A stretch of DNA of 64,000 bases from JANQPA01 sp964628385 (GCA_964628385.1 CAZVOD010000005.1:1-64000), one strand, 5' to 3'. Positions 1 through 8,337 are shown, counted from the stretch's first letter. Numbers and translations: made by a program. Notes: generated from the letters alone by a model not told the origin.

Positions 1-1
1 A

Positions 2-565
2 ATTGGCATGGTTTGCGCCGATATGGGTGGCATGGTTTCACCGATATATACATCAACGATTGCCCAAGCGACAAGTCCTAAACAACGAGCAGAAAGCATC
101 GGTTCTTTTCGGCTTTGGCGAGATTTAGGCTATGCCTTTGGAGCAGTGATTTCAGGAATTACAGCCGACTTGTTCGGAGTAGAATATGCCATATTCTTAA
201 TTGGTGGATTGACGATTATTTCTTCATTAATAATTAAATTTCGTATGCCAAAGCACATAAAAACTATCAAAGAATGCGTTGAAGTTGAAGAAGTAAAGGA
301 AGCACTTCGAACCAACAAGAAAATCCAAATCATTGATGTGAGAAGTAAAGAAGAATTTGAACAAGCACACATTCCAAATGCCTTGAATATTTCGCTTCAA
401 GAATTGAAAGACAAAATTTCACGACTTGACAAAAACTATCAATTTGTAACTGCTTGCGGAAAAGGTGGCGGCCGTTCAGCAGATGGTGCTAAACTTTTAA
501 AAGAATATGGACTCAATGCAATTTGGCTCTGTGGCGGAACGAATAAATGGTTGAATATCAATTAA
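2..565 (+). CDS. MFS transporter C-terminus fused to a rhodanese domain (5' end cut by window)
   Basis: The reading frame is open to the first base, so the gene begins before the window. The first ~75 residues look like the last helices of a major facilitator transporter: a Gly-rich segment, the pair 'SFRLWRDLGYAFGA', then two hydrophobic helices. After a basic linker, residues ~90-187 form a rhodanese (sulfurtransferase) domain: 'IIDVRSKEEFEQAHIPNALNI', then the active-site loop C-G-K-G-G-G-R with its cysteine, ending 'GGTNKWL'. The likely arrangement is an inner-membrane transporter with a cytosolic sulfur-carrying domain. The substrate cannot be told from the part present. Fusion architecture is directly visible; the transport role is from family knowledge. 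Confidence 0.85.
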   Translation: MGMVCADMGGMVSPIYTSTIAQATSPKQRAESIGSFRLWRDLGYAFGAVISGITADLFGVEYAIFLIGGLTIISSLIIKFRMPKHIKTIKECVEVEEVKEALRTNKKIQIIDVRSKEEFEQAHIPNALNISLQELKDKISRLDKNYQFVTACGKGGGRSADGAKLLKEYGLNAIWLCGGTNKWLNIN

Positions 566-922
566 TAAGGAAAAGCCAGTACCTAACAATTGCTATACGT
601 AATACGGGCTAAAGTGCTGATATGAAAGTAATTATATTAAATAAATTCTTCGGTAAACAGACAGTGAAGTGCCTTGAAACACACCACTAGACATTTTAAG
701 AAAGAAGGGCGAAAGCGACTATCTTTAAAGTTGTAGGTAATGAATAAAAAACAGTTAAACATAAGCCATATTTTATTTTGACTGAATGAGCTACGCTGTT
801 ACAAAATCTATTTTTGATTAATAAAGTTGGTGGAGATTGGAAACTTGACTTATGGTTTTATAAAAAAAATAACAATAATTTAATCTGACTCTTTTCTTTT
901 AAAATTAACTTTGAAATAAAAA
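566..922. other. 357-base intergenic region, no gene seen
   Basis: AT-rich spacer between the transporter gene and the metallophosphatase gene. No reading frame with a credible start, no strong hairpin and no repeat was recognised, apart from the weak promoter-like octamer at its end (listed separately). Confidence 0.5.
906..913 (+). promoter_or_regulatory. Possible -7 promoter element of the metallophosphatase gene
   Basis: TAACTTTG fits the Bacteroidota -7 consensus TAnnTTTG. It ends only 9 bases before the ATG at 923, so the 5' leader would be just a few bases long. No clear -33 TTG was found at the expected spacing, so confidence is low. Confidence 0.35.
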
Positions 923-2797
923 ATGAATAATGTTTTCTGTATTGCGATTGTCTTACTGTCATCTTCCCTTACAATGGCTCAATCAACTCAAATTCCTGCT
1001 TCTTATTCTAATTTAGCTTTCGATAAAGATAAGAAGCTATATTTTGAAGTAAAAGGAGAGAAGTACTTTGCCGAAGAAGTTCCTAATGTACTTACAATAG
1101 CACGATTTATGGGCAAGCCAACAGGAACGGATACGGGGGTTCAATTGGATTTTGGCAATTTTAAAGGTACGATTACTTATGGTTTGATACCTTACGGAAA
1201 AGCACCACACCCACTTCCTGTTTATCGTAGGACTACTAAAATTGACAATGGCAAAGTAGGGATTAATATTAAGGATGACTTTAAATATCCTTATGACTTT
1301 GTAGATTGGCAAAAAAACGGCTATGTCAATATAGGGTATCGCTTGGCAGATGAAGAGGGAATGTTGCTCTTTGATGGAGTGGTTGCTTTAGAAGGAGCAG
1401 ATTCATTTAAAGTAGTGCCTGCCATTTATGAAGGACCCTTCTTAAATAACATTACGGATAGTTCGGCAGTGATTTGGTGCAAAACTACACATCCAACAGC
1501 TGTTAAAATAGAAGTTAACGGAAAAGAATATAAAAGTGAAAAAGAAACAACATATCATCAATGGAAAATAAATGGACTATCTCCTGATAAAGAATACGAT
1601 TACAAAGTAAGCTATGGTATTCAATCACAGGCCTATCATTTTAGAACTGCGCTCAGTAAAGGGAGCAAAAAGCCCTTTGTATTTGGTTATGCCAGCGACA
1701 GTCGTCATGCTACTGGTGGTGGTGAAAGAAAAATACTTGGGGCAAATGCTTACATCATGAAAAAAATGGCGGCATTGGCTTATATGAAAGACGCTAGCTT
1801 TGTTCAATTCACTGGCGATATGATTAATGGATATTTGAGTAATAAAGAATTGCAACGCCTAGAGTATTACAACTGGAAAAAGTCCGTTGAGCCATTTTGG
1901 CATTATATCCCGTTCTATGTCGGTATGGGTAATCATGAAGTACTGGGACATATTTTTAAAGATGAAAATGGCAGAACGCAAGGGTTTATTGATGCCTTTC
2001 CTTTCGAAACAGAATCCTCAGAAGCCCTCTTTGCGGAAGAATTTGTACATCCGAGAAACGGTCCCCAGACGGAGGATAACAATAAATATGACCCTAATCC
2101 AAATCAGGCTGATTTTCCCTCTTACGAAGAAAATGTATTTTATTATACCTACGGTAATATAGCTATGGTTGTACTCAACAGTGATTATTGGTATGCGCCT
2201 TCATTAAGCAGACAACCTAGAACAAATGGAGGACTTCATGGATATATCATGGACAATCAACTTCAATGGCTGCGAGAAACCATTTCAAAACTGGAAAAAG
2301 ATGTAGATATCGACCATATTTTTGTAACCCAACACACACCAGCTTTTCCTAATGGAGGTCATAGCAAAGACGACATGTGGTACAGTGGCGATAACAGTAA
2401 AAGACCCTTTATTGCAGGTAAACCTGTTGAGAAAGGCATTATTGAAAGGAGAGATGAATATTTAGATATTTTAATAAATGATAGTAAAAAGGTAGTGGGT
2501 ATCCTTACCGGTGACGAGCATAACTACAACTGGCTCAAACTAACCTCAGAAGTTCCTATCTATCCAGAAAATTATGCATATAAAAAGCTGAACGTTTCAC
2601 GGCCAATTTACCAAATCAATAACGGAGCTTCTGGCGCACCTTATTACGGTCAAGAAATCCTACCTTGGAGTGATTTTACGCAATCCTTTAGTGTAGAGAA
2701 CGCCCTTTGTCTGTTTTATGTAGAGGGAGATGAAATAGTAATGAAAGTCTATAATCCGGATACTTTGAACCAAATTGACGAAGTGAAGCTAAGATAG
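923..2797 (+). CDS. Secreted metallophosphoesterase (purple acid phosphatase-like)
   Basis: A 624-residue protein with a clear signal peptide (residues 1-19, ending MAQ), so it acts in the periplasm or outside. A fibronectin-like N-terminal half ('AVIWCKTTHPTAVKIEVNG...') precedes a calcineurin-type metallophosphoesterase core. Metal-binding motifs appear in order: 'SDSRH' (~residue 257), 'TGDMIN' (~300), 'GNHE' (~338), 'TQHTP' (~473) and 'GDEHNYNW' (~530). The first motif is D-x-R-H, not the usual D-x-H, which may alter the metal site. The family hydrolyses phosphate mono- or diesters; the substrate here is unknown. It stands alone between non-coding stretches and has no T9SS sorting domain at its end. 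Confidence 0.85.
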   Translation: MNNVFCIAIVLLSSSLTMAQSTQIPASYSNLAFDKDKKLYFEVKGEKYFAEEVPNVLTIARFMGKPTGTDTGVQLDFGNFKGTITYGLIPYGKAPHPLPVYRRTTKIDNGKVGINIKDDFKYPYDFVDWQKNGYVNIGYRLADEEGMLLFDGVVALEGADSFKVVPAIYEGPFLNNITDSSAVIWCKTTHPTAVKIEVNGKEYKSEKETTYHQWKINGLSPDKEYDYKVSYGIQSQAYHFRTALSKGSKKPFVFGYASDSRHATGGGERKILGANAYIMKKMAALAYMKDASFVQFTGDMINGYLSNKELQRLEYYNWKKSVEPFWHYIPFYVGMGNHEVLGHIFKDENGRTQGFIDAFPFETESSEALFAEEFVHPRNGPQTEDNNKYDPNPNQADFPSYEENVFYYTYGNIAMVVLNSDYWYAPSLSRQPRTNGGLHGYIMDNQLQWLRETISKLEKDVDIDHIFVTQHTPAFPNGGHSKDDMWYSGDNSKRPFIAGKPVEKGIIERRDEYLDILINDSKKVVGILTGDEHNYNWLKLTSEVPIYPENYAYKKLNVSRPIYQINNGASGAPYYGQEILPWSDFTQSFSVENALCLFYVEGDEIVMKVYNPDTLNQIDEVKLR

Positions 2798-3066
2798 TAG
2801 TTTTTTATGGTGCATATCCTTAGTAACAGGTAAAAAATAACGCAGCATAAGGCTGCAAGGACGAGTAGAAATCGATAAGTTATTCTTTAACTGTTACTTA
2901 ATGAAATAAGTTGCTTTATTTTTTTCAAATTAGCCAGTATTACTTTTAGTTATCCTGTGATTCATACCGCACTAATGGATAACTAAGCTGTTGAAATCAA
3001 CAGTATCGTGCAACAGTAAGATCAATAAGCGTTTCTTAACAAGTAAAATGGGAAAATATTGGGAAG

Positions 3067-3270
3067 ATGAAGATTAAATATGACCAAGAAGTGGATATCC
3101 TTTTGATAGAACTCTCAGAGTCAGAAGTTTATGAATCTGATGAATCCAGGCTAGGCGTAATCCTAGATTATGATCAGGAAGAAAATATTATTAGGATCGA
3201 GATTATGGATGCATCCAAACGGACAAATACTCCTTTCAAATTTGAATATGAGATGATATCTGAGGAGTGA
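3067..3270 (+). CDS. DUF2283 family small protein
   Basis: A 67-residue acidic protein. 'MKIKYDQEVDILLIELSE' followed by 'GVILDYDQEENIIRIEIMDAS' matches the DUF2283 fold, a short all-beta/alpha domain spanning the whole protein. DUF2283 genes often sit beside a DUF4258 gene in toxin-antitoxin-like pairs, but no DUF4258 frame is visible on either side, so this copy looks like an orphan. An IS remnant lies directly downstream on the opposite strand, which suggests a locus open to rearrangement. Function is unknown. Confidence 0.75.
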   Translation: MKIKYDQEVDILLIELSESEVYESDESRLGVILDYDQEENIIRIEIMDASKRTNTPFKFEYEMISEE

Positions 3271-3396
3271 ACACGAGACATAGCATCGTGTATACTCCAT
3301 GCTGCCTAAACGGACTGCACGGCGTACGCACTGACCGTCAGACTGTGCAAAACCTTCCCAAATCCTATCAGAAATGAGAAATAGGTTGTGAAGACT

Positions 3397-3663
3397 TTAC
3401 CACTTTTTTGAGATCACATCTTTGGCCATCTCAAGTTATTGGGCTTGATCAGCGAACATCCGCTTAAGCCGATGGTTTTCCTCTTCCAGCTCTTTTAGGC
3501 GCTTTAGATGGCTGACTTCCATCCTGCCGTATTTCTTGCGCCAGGTGTAGAAAGTACCTTTTGCTATACCTAGTTCCCGGCTGATCACTTCTACTGATTT
3601 ACCAGCTTCGTTCTCTTTCAGTGCTTTGATTATTTGGCTTTCTGTAAAATTGGATTTTTTCAT
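3397..3663 (-). pseudogene. IS3-family (IS407-type) transposase orfA with an in-frame stop
   Basis: From the ATG at 3663 the frame encodes a helix-turn-helix protein: 'FTESQIIKALKENEAGKSV', 'GIAKGTFYTWRKKYGRMEVS', then a leucine-zipper-like 'LKRLKELEEENHRLKRMFAD'. It stops at a TAA (3436-3438) after 75 residues. The same frame continues for 12 codons as LEMAKDVISKKW and then stops at 3397. That tail is the normal end of IS407-type orfA, giving the family length of about 88 residues, so the TAA is a nonsense mutation. OrfB (the DDE transposase) is missing. About 125 bases of degenerate sequence beyond 3397 may be its start ('VRRAVRLGS' in one frame). The element cannot move by itself. Confidence 0.85.
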
Positions 3664-3794
3664 AACAGCTTAAAGTTAGTAAATTCTTAAACTGTCTTTT
3701 TTTACGCAATGCTACACACTCCTGTCCATTTTCAGCTGAGAAGTAAAATCCAGGCTCGCCCGTATCAGGCCGGGGGGCCTTTGAAACAAGCCTA

Positions 3795-4727
3795 TTAAAA
3801 TCGTTGATTCGGAATTTTGATCTGATAAGACTTGCGGTAACGATTGGTCAGGCGAGAATCAATCAGCCAGGGATTGTATATTTTTAGCATTCGATAGCTG
3901 GTATTGTGTTCACGGGCAAAGTCACCAATATTTTCGATGGCACCATCAATTTCTACGATCGTATAATCATCAAGAGGGCGGTATTTGTCTTCTTCGTCCA
4001 GATAAAAGCCAAAATCTTCAGGCCGGCTCAGTATTTCTTTGATGGCTACCAGCCTGAAAAAATACCTTGATGTTTCTTCATTGAGATTGAGGTCATAATA
4101 AGAGCCTGCTCGTTGCTCTTCCAGAAGCCTGGCTGTTCTGGTAGGCCCCATATTGTAGGCAGCGGCTACAGTAGCCCAGGAGCCAAATCTGTTTTTCAAA
4201 TATTTGAAATATTTACAGGCCGCTTCGGTAGCTTTTTCTACGTGGTAGCGCTCATCCACTTCTGAGTTGATCTCCAGGTCGTATTGCTTGCCAGCAGAAG
4301 ACATAAACTGCCATAATCCCTTGGCGCCGGCCGGTGAAACAACATTGCTAAGGTTACTTTCAGCAACCGCTACATATTTCAAATCAGTGGGCAAGCCATT
4401 TTCCTTAAGAATCTTATCCATCACGGGAAAGTATCGGCTGGCTTTTTTTATGTTCAGTAAAGTGCTGGAATGCCAGTAGGTATTGACACTCAATTCGCGG
4501 TCTAGTCGTTCTCTGACATCAAAGTTCTCTGTGGGAATGCGCTCCCCGGCAAAGGTAAAGGTCCTGTTAAGATCGGGGCTCTTGATGATCTGAGGGATGA
4601 TCTTTTCTGACTGAATAGGCACTTCTGTAACTGCAGCAGCAATATCTTTTTCGGATGTAGAAGTAAAAATGAGTACAGTAATGATTGCAGCTAGAACTAA
4701 AATAGATATTTGTAGACTCTTTTTCAT
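3795..4727 (-). CDS. Membrane-anchored lytic transglycosylase with SLT and LysM-like domains (MltD-like)
   Basis: 310 residues. A hydrophobic N-terminus (residues 5-25) acts as an uncleaved anchor or signal. Residues ~95-240 form a soluble-lytic-transglycosylase domain with the catalytic glutamate in 'VAESNLSNVVSPAGAKGLWQF' (Glu123), then 'AAAYNMGPTRTARL'. The last ~50 residues ('DYTIVEIDGAIENIGDFARE...') resemble a LysM peptidoglycan-binding repeat. The family cleaves the MurNAc-GlcNAc bond with formation of 1,6-anhydroMurNAc, for wall turnover. The gene is single, flanked by a dead IS and a long intergenic region. The gene end overlaps a copy of a short motif (GAAACAAGCCTATTA) seen elsewhere in the window. 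Confidence 0.9.
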   Translation of the reverse strand: MKKSLQISILVLAAIITVLIFTSTSEKDIAAAVTEVPIQSEKIIPQIIKSPDLNRTFTFAGERIPTENFDVRERLDRELSVNTYWHSSTLLNIKKASRYFPVMDKILKENGLPTDLKYVAVAESNLSNVVSPAGAKGLWQFMSSAGKQYDLEINSEVDERYHVEKATEAACKYFKYLKNRFGSWATVAAAYNMGPTRTARLLEEQRAGSYYDLNLNEETSRYFFRLVAIKEILSRPEDFGFYLDEEDKYRPLDDYTIVEIDGAIENIGDFAREHNTSYRMLKIYNPWLIDSRLTNRYRKSYQIKIPNQRF

Positions 4728-5342
4728 GGCCCGGTTGTTAGTTTCGAGGATTGTTAATACTTGCGCTTCTATGTACGTTGAATATAGCCGCTTGATACTG
4801 TTGTTTCAAAATGTATGACATCTTGGTACAATTGCTCTGCCAGGAGGAATAAGATGGTAGAAAAAAATTGTAGCTGTATTCCAGTATACCTGACGGCACG
4901 CTTTTACCTGCTTTACTAATCTGTTTTCTACCTCTATTCTGACCTTTTAAATCGGGATAATATATGGAAAAAACCTTGTTTTGTTAGCGGAAATTAGAGA
5001 AATATTTGCGAAAACTAAAAGTTAAATCCACCAGTAACTGGCTGGCGGGTTTCTACTCAAAAACCTGCTTACAGTCAGGGCATTTTGAATAGAATACTTC
5101 AGGATGCAGGCGATCTACTTTTCCACATGGCGGTGTTGATTAGAGAATAGCTGGTTAGTCCAAAACTAGCTGAGCAGTATGCTCATCAATCTAATTCATA
5201 GCAAGCTCAGAGCAGGTGTTCATCCCCTGTCAATTTATTTATTTGTCGGATAGTTGTCATTTTGCTTAATTCATGGTTTGCATGGTTTGCATGGTTTGCA
5301 TAAATTAAAATATATTTCTATCACAAAATATTATAATTTGCT
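4728..5342. other. 615-base intergenic region with a short gene fragment and a tandem repeat
   Basis: No intact gene seen. On the minus strand at 5053-5139 there is a 28-codon open stretch with no start codon (reads CGKVDRLHPEVFYSKCPDC then KQVFE), possibly the tail of a lost zinc-ribbon protein; this is weak. The right end carries the 9-base tandem repeat (5272-5301) in front of the next gene. Confidence 0.4.
5272..5301 (+). repeat. Tandem repeat, three copies of CATGGTTTG plus CAT
   Basis: Three exact head-to-tail copies at 5272-5280, 5281-5289 and 5290-5298, then a partial copy. They sit 41 bases before the start of the cysteine-rich peptide gene. Each copy contains TTTG, the Bacteroidota -33 box. 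Copy two is 21 bases upstream of TATATTTC (5311-5318), a near match to the -7 box TAnnTTTG, so the repeat probably lies inside the promoter. The repeats are seen directly; the promoter role is inference. Confidence 0.85.
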
Positions 5343-5609
5343 ATGAAAAAGCGTGTTACTCTACTCAGTTATTCTTTATTACTTGTCTTTAGTTTATTTT
5401 TTTCAAGCCTCAATTCCAATGGTTGTATTGATTGGGGCAATGGGGTGCTCACATGTGCTGCCGCAGATCAATATTCGGGTTGTTGTATGCGGTGTCAGCC
5501 AACCCCAATTGTAGATTGCTATTGTATCTTCACTGGTGGTGGCTTGGATTATTGTACTGCAGATCTTTTTGGTAGTTGTTGTGGAGGAGATGGAATAAAC
5601 CCTCACTAG
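5343..5609 (+). CDS. Small secreted cysteine-rich peptide
   Basis: 88 residues, not assignable to a known family with certainty. It has a typical signal peptide (MKKR, then hydrophobic 7-22, ending around 'SSLNSNG'). The mature ~62 residues contain ten cysteines, including C-C pairs ('SGCCMRC', 'GSCCGG') and 'DCYC', enough for five disulfides, and end GDGINPH. In layout it recalls the NVEALA peptides of Bacteroides: short exported peptides with Cys-rich tails placed just before a six-bladed beta-propeller gene. The NVEALA motif itself is absent. The next gene, 200 bases downstream on the same strand, is such a propeller lipoprotein, which supports a paired role. Function is unknown. Confidence 0.75.
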   Translation: MKKRVTLLSYSLLLVFSLFFSSLNSNGCIDWGNGVLTCAAADQYSGCCMRCQPTPIVDCYCIFTGGGLDYCTADLFGSCCGGDGINPH

Positions 5610-5809
5610 GAATCTTTAGATATTCTGTCAGAATTCAAAATGAGATGTAGGACTATTACTTAGATAAACGGAATTTTGAAGAATTTAGGCTGCGAATGAT
5701 TCTATTCAGAATAATGCTAATTTCAGGCCAAAGTGTAAGATCCAAACACACTCTATGAGTTATTAAGAGCATTAGATTTATATCTTTCAATGTTTAAGAA
5801 TGGAATAAG

Positions 5810-7006
5810 ATGAAAACAAATCAAGCAAGGATTACGTATCTTTCTTGGCCACTTGGATTAATTATAAGAATACTTTTTAGTATCATTGTTGTAATGTTGA
5901 TCTGTCAATCTTGTACTGAGGATAGCGTAAATAATAAAAACCTTTTGGAAGTAAATATTAAAAAAGCTCCATCCGCCCATATTTGGGAAGCATCAAAAAA
6001 CATAGAACTCATACCGCTTGAAACTGATCTGAACTCTATTATAGTCAGAATAGGAAGTCAGCTCCTTCTAAAACGAGATACCTTTATTGTGCTAGATGTC
6101 GTGAAATCCTCTATTTTATTCTTTTCTCAATCTGGGAAATATCTGGATAAAATAGCGAATGATGGTACCGGGCCTGTTAATATCGGTAGAATCACAGATA
6201 TGGAAATTAATCCATTCACTGGTAATCTGGATATACTTTCTCCCGATGGCCGGTTTTTCACTTATAATTTTCAGAGCCAAACGGTCAGTCGAAGTTTTAT
6301 ATTGCCAGAAGTCAAATCGGTACATTATTTTGTGAATCTCACTGAAGATATCGTTGCTTTCTACTCTTCTATATATGATGATTATAAACTTTATATCTAT
6401 TCCAGAGAAAGGAAGGAAATAACCGAACGTTTGATGCCAAATCCCGATAAAGAAGGTAAAGTGAGGATGGGGCTAACGGTATCTCCCTTTTATAGAACAA
6501 ATGACCAAGTACGTCTGGTCTATTCCTTTGATTACACAATTTACACTGTTACACCGGCGGGACTTACGCCCTTTTTAAAGTTGGACTTTGGACGCTATAA
6601 TCTCAATGCTGACGAAGTCCCTCCTACTTCTGGGGATGATGTTTTCTCTTTCAAAAGATATCAGGATGAAAACTCTACTGTATTCCCCATAATAAGTTAT
6701 TTTGAGGATGACGATAAAGTACTATGTTCTGTAGCTTATGGAAACAACAATTTTCGGACTATTTGGTACGAAAAGAGTGACCAGTCTTACCGGTTTTTAC
6801 AAGTCCCATTCGAAGGGAAGTTTTTACCCCATCTCGCTTTTGATGGAAAAAATCACTATGGTGTAGTAGTGAATCACTTGGCGAAGGATAAAGTATTTAC
6901 AAAAAACATCTTGGATCAATCCAATAAAGGTATTTTTGACCGTATAGATGAAGACGATAATCCTTTGATAATCAAATATCAGTTAGTAGAACAATTGAAG
7001 GATTAG
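5810..7006 (+). CDS. Six-bladed beta-propeller lipoprotein
   Basis: 398 residues. A hydrophobic segment (~18-33) ends in a lipobox-like 'VMLICQSC', so the protein is probably lipid-anchored through Cys36. The rest is beta-rich, with blade-like repeats: 'IELIPLETDLNSIIVRIG', 'FIVLDVVKSSILFFSQSGKYLDKIANDGTGP' and 'ITDMEINPFTGNLDILSPDG'. These are typical of the Bacteroidota six-bladed propeller family (BF3164-like). Such proteins are commonly coded next to short exported peptides, as here. A near-consensus -7 box (TATCTTTC, 5781-5788) precedes it. A 13-base palindrome ATTCTGTCAGAAT (5622-5634) lies just after the peptide gene, so the pair may be transcribed separately. Role unknown; binding of the peptide is a guess. 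Confidence 0.75.
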   Translation: MKTNQARITYLSWPLGLIIRILFSIIVVMLICQSCTEDSVNNKNLLEVNIKKAPSAHIWEASKNIELIPLETDLNSIIVRIGSQLLLKRDTFIVLDVVKSSILFFSQSGKYLDKIANDGTGPVNIGRITDMEINPFTGNLDILSPDGRFFTYNFQSQTVSRSFILPEVKSVHYFVNLTEDIVAFYSSIYDDYKLYIYSRERKEITERLMPNPDKEGKVRMGLTVSPFYRTNDQVRLVYSFDYTIYTVTPAGLTPFLKLDFGRYNLNADEVPPTSGDDVFSFKRYQDENSTVFPIISYFEDDDKVLCSVAYGNNNFRTIWYEKSDQSYRFLQVPFEGKFLPHLAFDGKNHYGVVVNHLAKDKVFTKNILDQSNKGIFDRIDEDDNPLIIKYQLVEQLKD

Positions 7007-7038
7007 GCTCATACGCGAGTGTTTATCGTTAAAGTTTG

Positions 7039-7113
7039 TAATAGACTTGTTTCGGAGTTTCAAAGTAGCTCACCATTGTACCATCCTTGCACCTCTTCGA
7101 AACAAGTCTATTA
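7039..7113. repeat. 16-base perfect inverted repeat with a 43-base loop
   Basis: TAATAGACTTGTTTCG (7039-7054) is exactly mirrored by CGAAACAAGTCTATTA (7098-7113). It lies between two convergent genes, so it could end both transcripts, but the loop is long and there is no U-tract. The core AACAAGTCTA also occurs at 40490-40499 and 59156-59165, with one-mismatch versions at 3785-3794 and 8408-8417, so it may belong to a dispersed repeat family. Confidence 0.7.
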
Positions 7114-7185
7114 GTACTTGGAGGTTGGGCCGATGGACTCAAGTGAGGACATACTCGATACCTTTACCCGATTCTCTTTTTTGGC

Positions 7186-7698
7186 TTAGCGCTTTTTCTT
7201 ATAAATGGGTACAGTAGAGCAGGGCTCCCCAAACATGATAGTTTTGGCGATTGGTTGAAGCCGCTGGGTGAGTTTTAAATAGGCCGAAGCCGGTACCGGA
7301 CGATCACTACAACCCTTAATGATGATCCGCTGATCCTGGTATTGCTCGATGGCCAGCTCCTCAATAATTTGATTATAAGTATTTTGGAAATACTCTTTTT
7401 CTGTGCCATTGAAAATATCTTTACTGTATGGAGCAGCGTAGGCGGCCACCAGCATGTAGGCCCACATAGGCACGATAGCATCTGTAGAACAATAAACCAA
7501 CAGTACTTTATCCTGGTACTGTGGCCAGTCTTGCTCTTTGAGGGCCGCTCTAAAGTCTTTTTCTTTCAGTAACAGCTCTTTAAACAAATAATTTTTTATA
7601 TCAAAATGGGCTATTTCAACCTCTGGAAAAAAGTCTTCCAGATCCACAGTGATTAGTCCACTGGCAGCTACTCGATTAACTAATGGTTGCTCGCTCAT
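7186..7698 (-). CDS. DUF2480 family protein
   Basis: 170 residues, beginning 'NRVAASGLITVDLEDFFP' and containing 'LLVYCSTDAIVPMWAYMLVA' and the closing 'KTIMFGEPCSTVPIYKK', which are the conserved blocks of DUF2480, a family almost limited to Bacteroidota. It has no signal peptide or membrane helix, so it is cytosolic. The conserved cysteines (in 'YCSTDA', 'KGCSDRPVP' and 'GEPCSTVP') suggest metal or cofactor binding, but function is unknown. It lies just downstream of scpB on the same strand (45-base gap), probably in one transcript. Confidence 0.85.
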   Translation of the reverse strand: MSEQPLVNRVAASGLITVDLEDFFPEVEIAHFDIKNYLFKELLLKEKDFRAALKEQDWPQYQDKVLLVYCSTDAIVPMWAYMLVAAYAAPYSKDIFNGTEKEYFQNTYNQIIEELAIEQYQDQRIIIKGCSDRPVPASAYLKLTQRLQPIAKTIMFGEPCSTVPIYKKKR

Positions 7699-7743
7699 AA
7701 TTTTCCTTTTTTTTAGTCAACACTCACAAAGTGAAGTAAGTTT

Positions 7744-8337
7744 TTACTCCTCAATAGGAGCTTGCTCGCCAATTTGTTCTTTAGGTTCCTCGAAGTCTTT
7801 TGGTTTGGGAAGGTCGCTGAGGTCTCTCAAGCCGAAATACTCCATAAATTTTTGGCTGGTACCGTAAAGTAGAGGCTTTCCGGGGCCCTCACTTCTTCCA
7901 GTTATAGCGATGAGTTCTTTTTCCAGCAGTTTTTGGATGGCGTAATCACAACTTACACCGCGTATTTTTTCCAGCTCTGATTTGGGAACAGGTTGCTTGT
8001 AGGCGATAATGGATAACGTTTCCAAAGCTGATTTAGACAATTTCTTTTTATTGGTACGACGCAGGTATTGACCTACGGTTTGATGGTAGGCACCTTTGGT
8101 CATAAATTGATAGCCACCAGCTACTTCCACGATTTCAAAAGAAAATAGAGGATCCTGGTATTTTTGCCTGAGTTGATCTATGGTGTTTATTAAATCTTCT
8201 TCCGGGAAGTTATTTTCAAAGAGTGACTCCAGGCAAGCCTGTATGTCCACCAGCGGGATGGGCTGTTCGGCGGTGAAGATCAGGCTTTCAATATGTTGAG
8301 CAAGATAATCCACTTTTTTAACGGTAAATATAAGCAA
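7744..8337 (-). CDS. scpB: Segregation and condensation protein B (ScpB)
   Basis: 197 residues. Winged-helix protein that dimerises and, with ScpA, bridges the SMC heads for chromosome compaction. Family blocks are present: 'QHIESLIFTAEQPIPLVDIQACLESLF', 'FEIVEVAGGYQFMTK', 'LSKSALETLSIIAYKQPVPKSELEKIRGVSCDYAIQKLLEKELIAITGRSEGPGKPLLYGTSQKFMEYFGL'. The C-terminal tail after ~170 is acidic and variable, as usual. The ATG at 8337 gives an eight-residue extension before the usual start region (GTG at 8313 is an alternative). scpA is not in the window. DUF2480 follows closely. Confidence 0.93.
   Translation of the reverse strand: MLIFTVKKVDYLAQHIESLIFTAEQPIPLVDIQACLESLFENNFPEEDLINTIDQLRQKYQDPLFSFEIVEVAGGYQFMTKGAYHQTVGQYLRRTNKKKLSKSALETLSIIAYKQPVPKSELEKIRGVSCDYAIQKLLEKELIAITGRSEGPGKPLLYGTSQKFMEYFGLRDLSDLPKPKDFEEPKEQIGEQAPIEE

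Noticed and set aside
581..760. Possible integron attC-like site (ACCTAAC at 581-587, GTTAAAC at 754-760)
   Set aside because: Both short core motifs occur often by chance, the intervening sequence does not fold as an attC stem, and no integrase or cassette array is present.
5053..5139. Minus-strand Cys-containing open stretch that looks like the tail of a zinc-ribbon protein
   Set aside because: No start codon, only 28 codons, and no further homologous sequence upstream; kept as a note in the intergenic entry.
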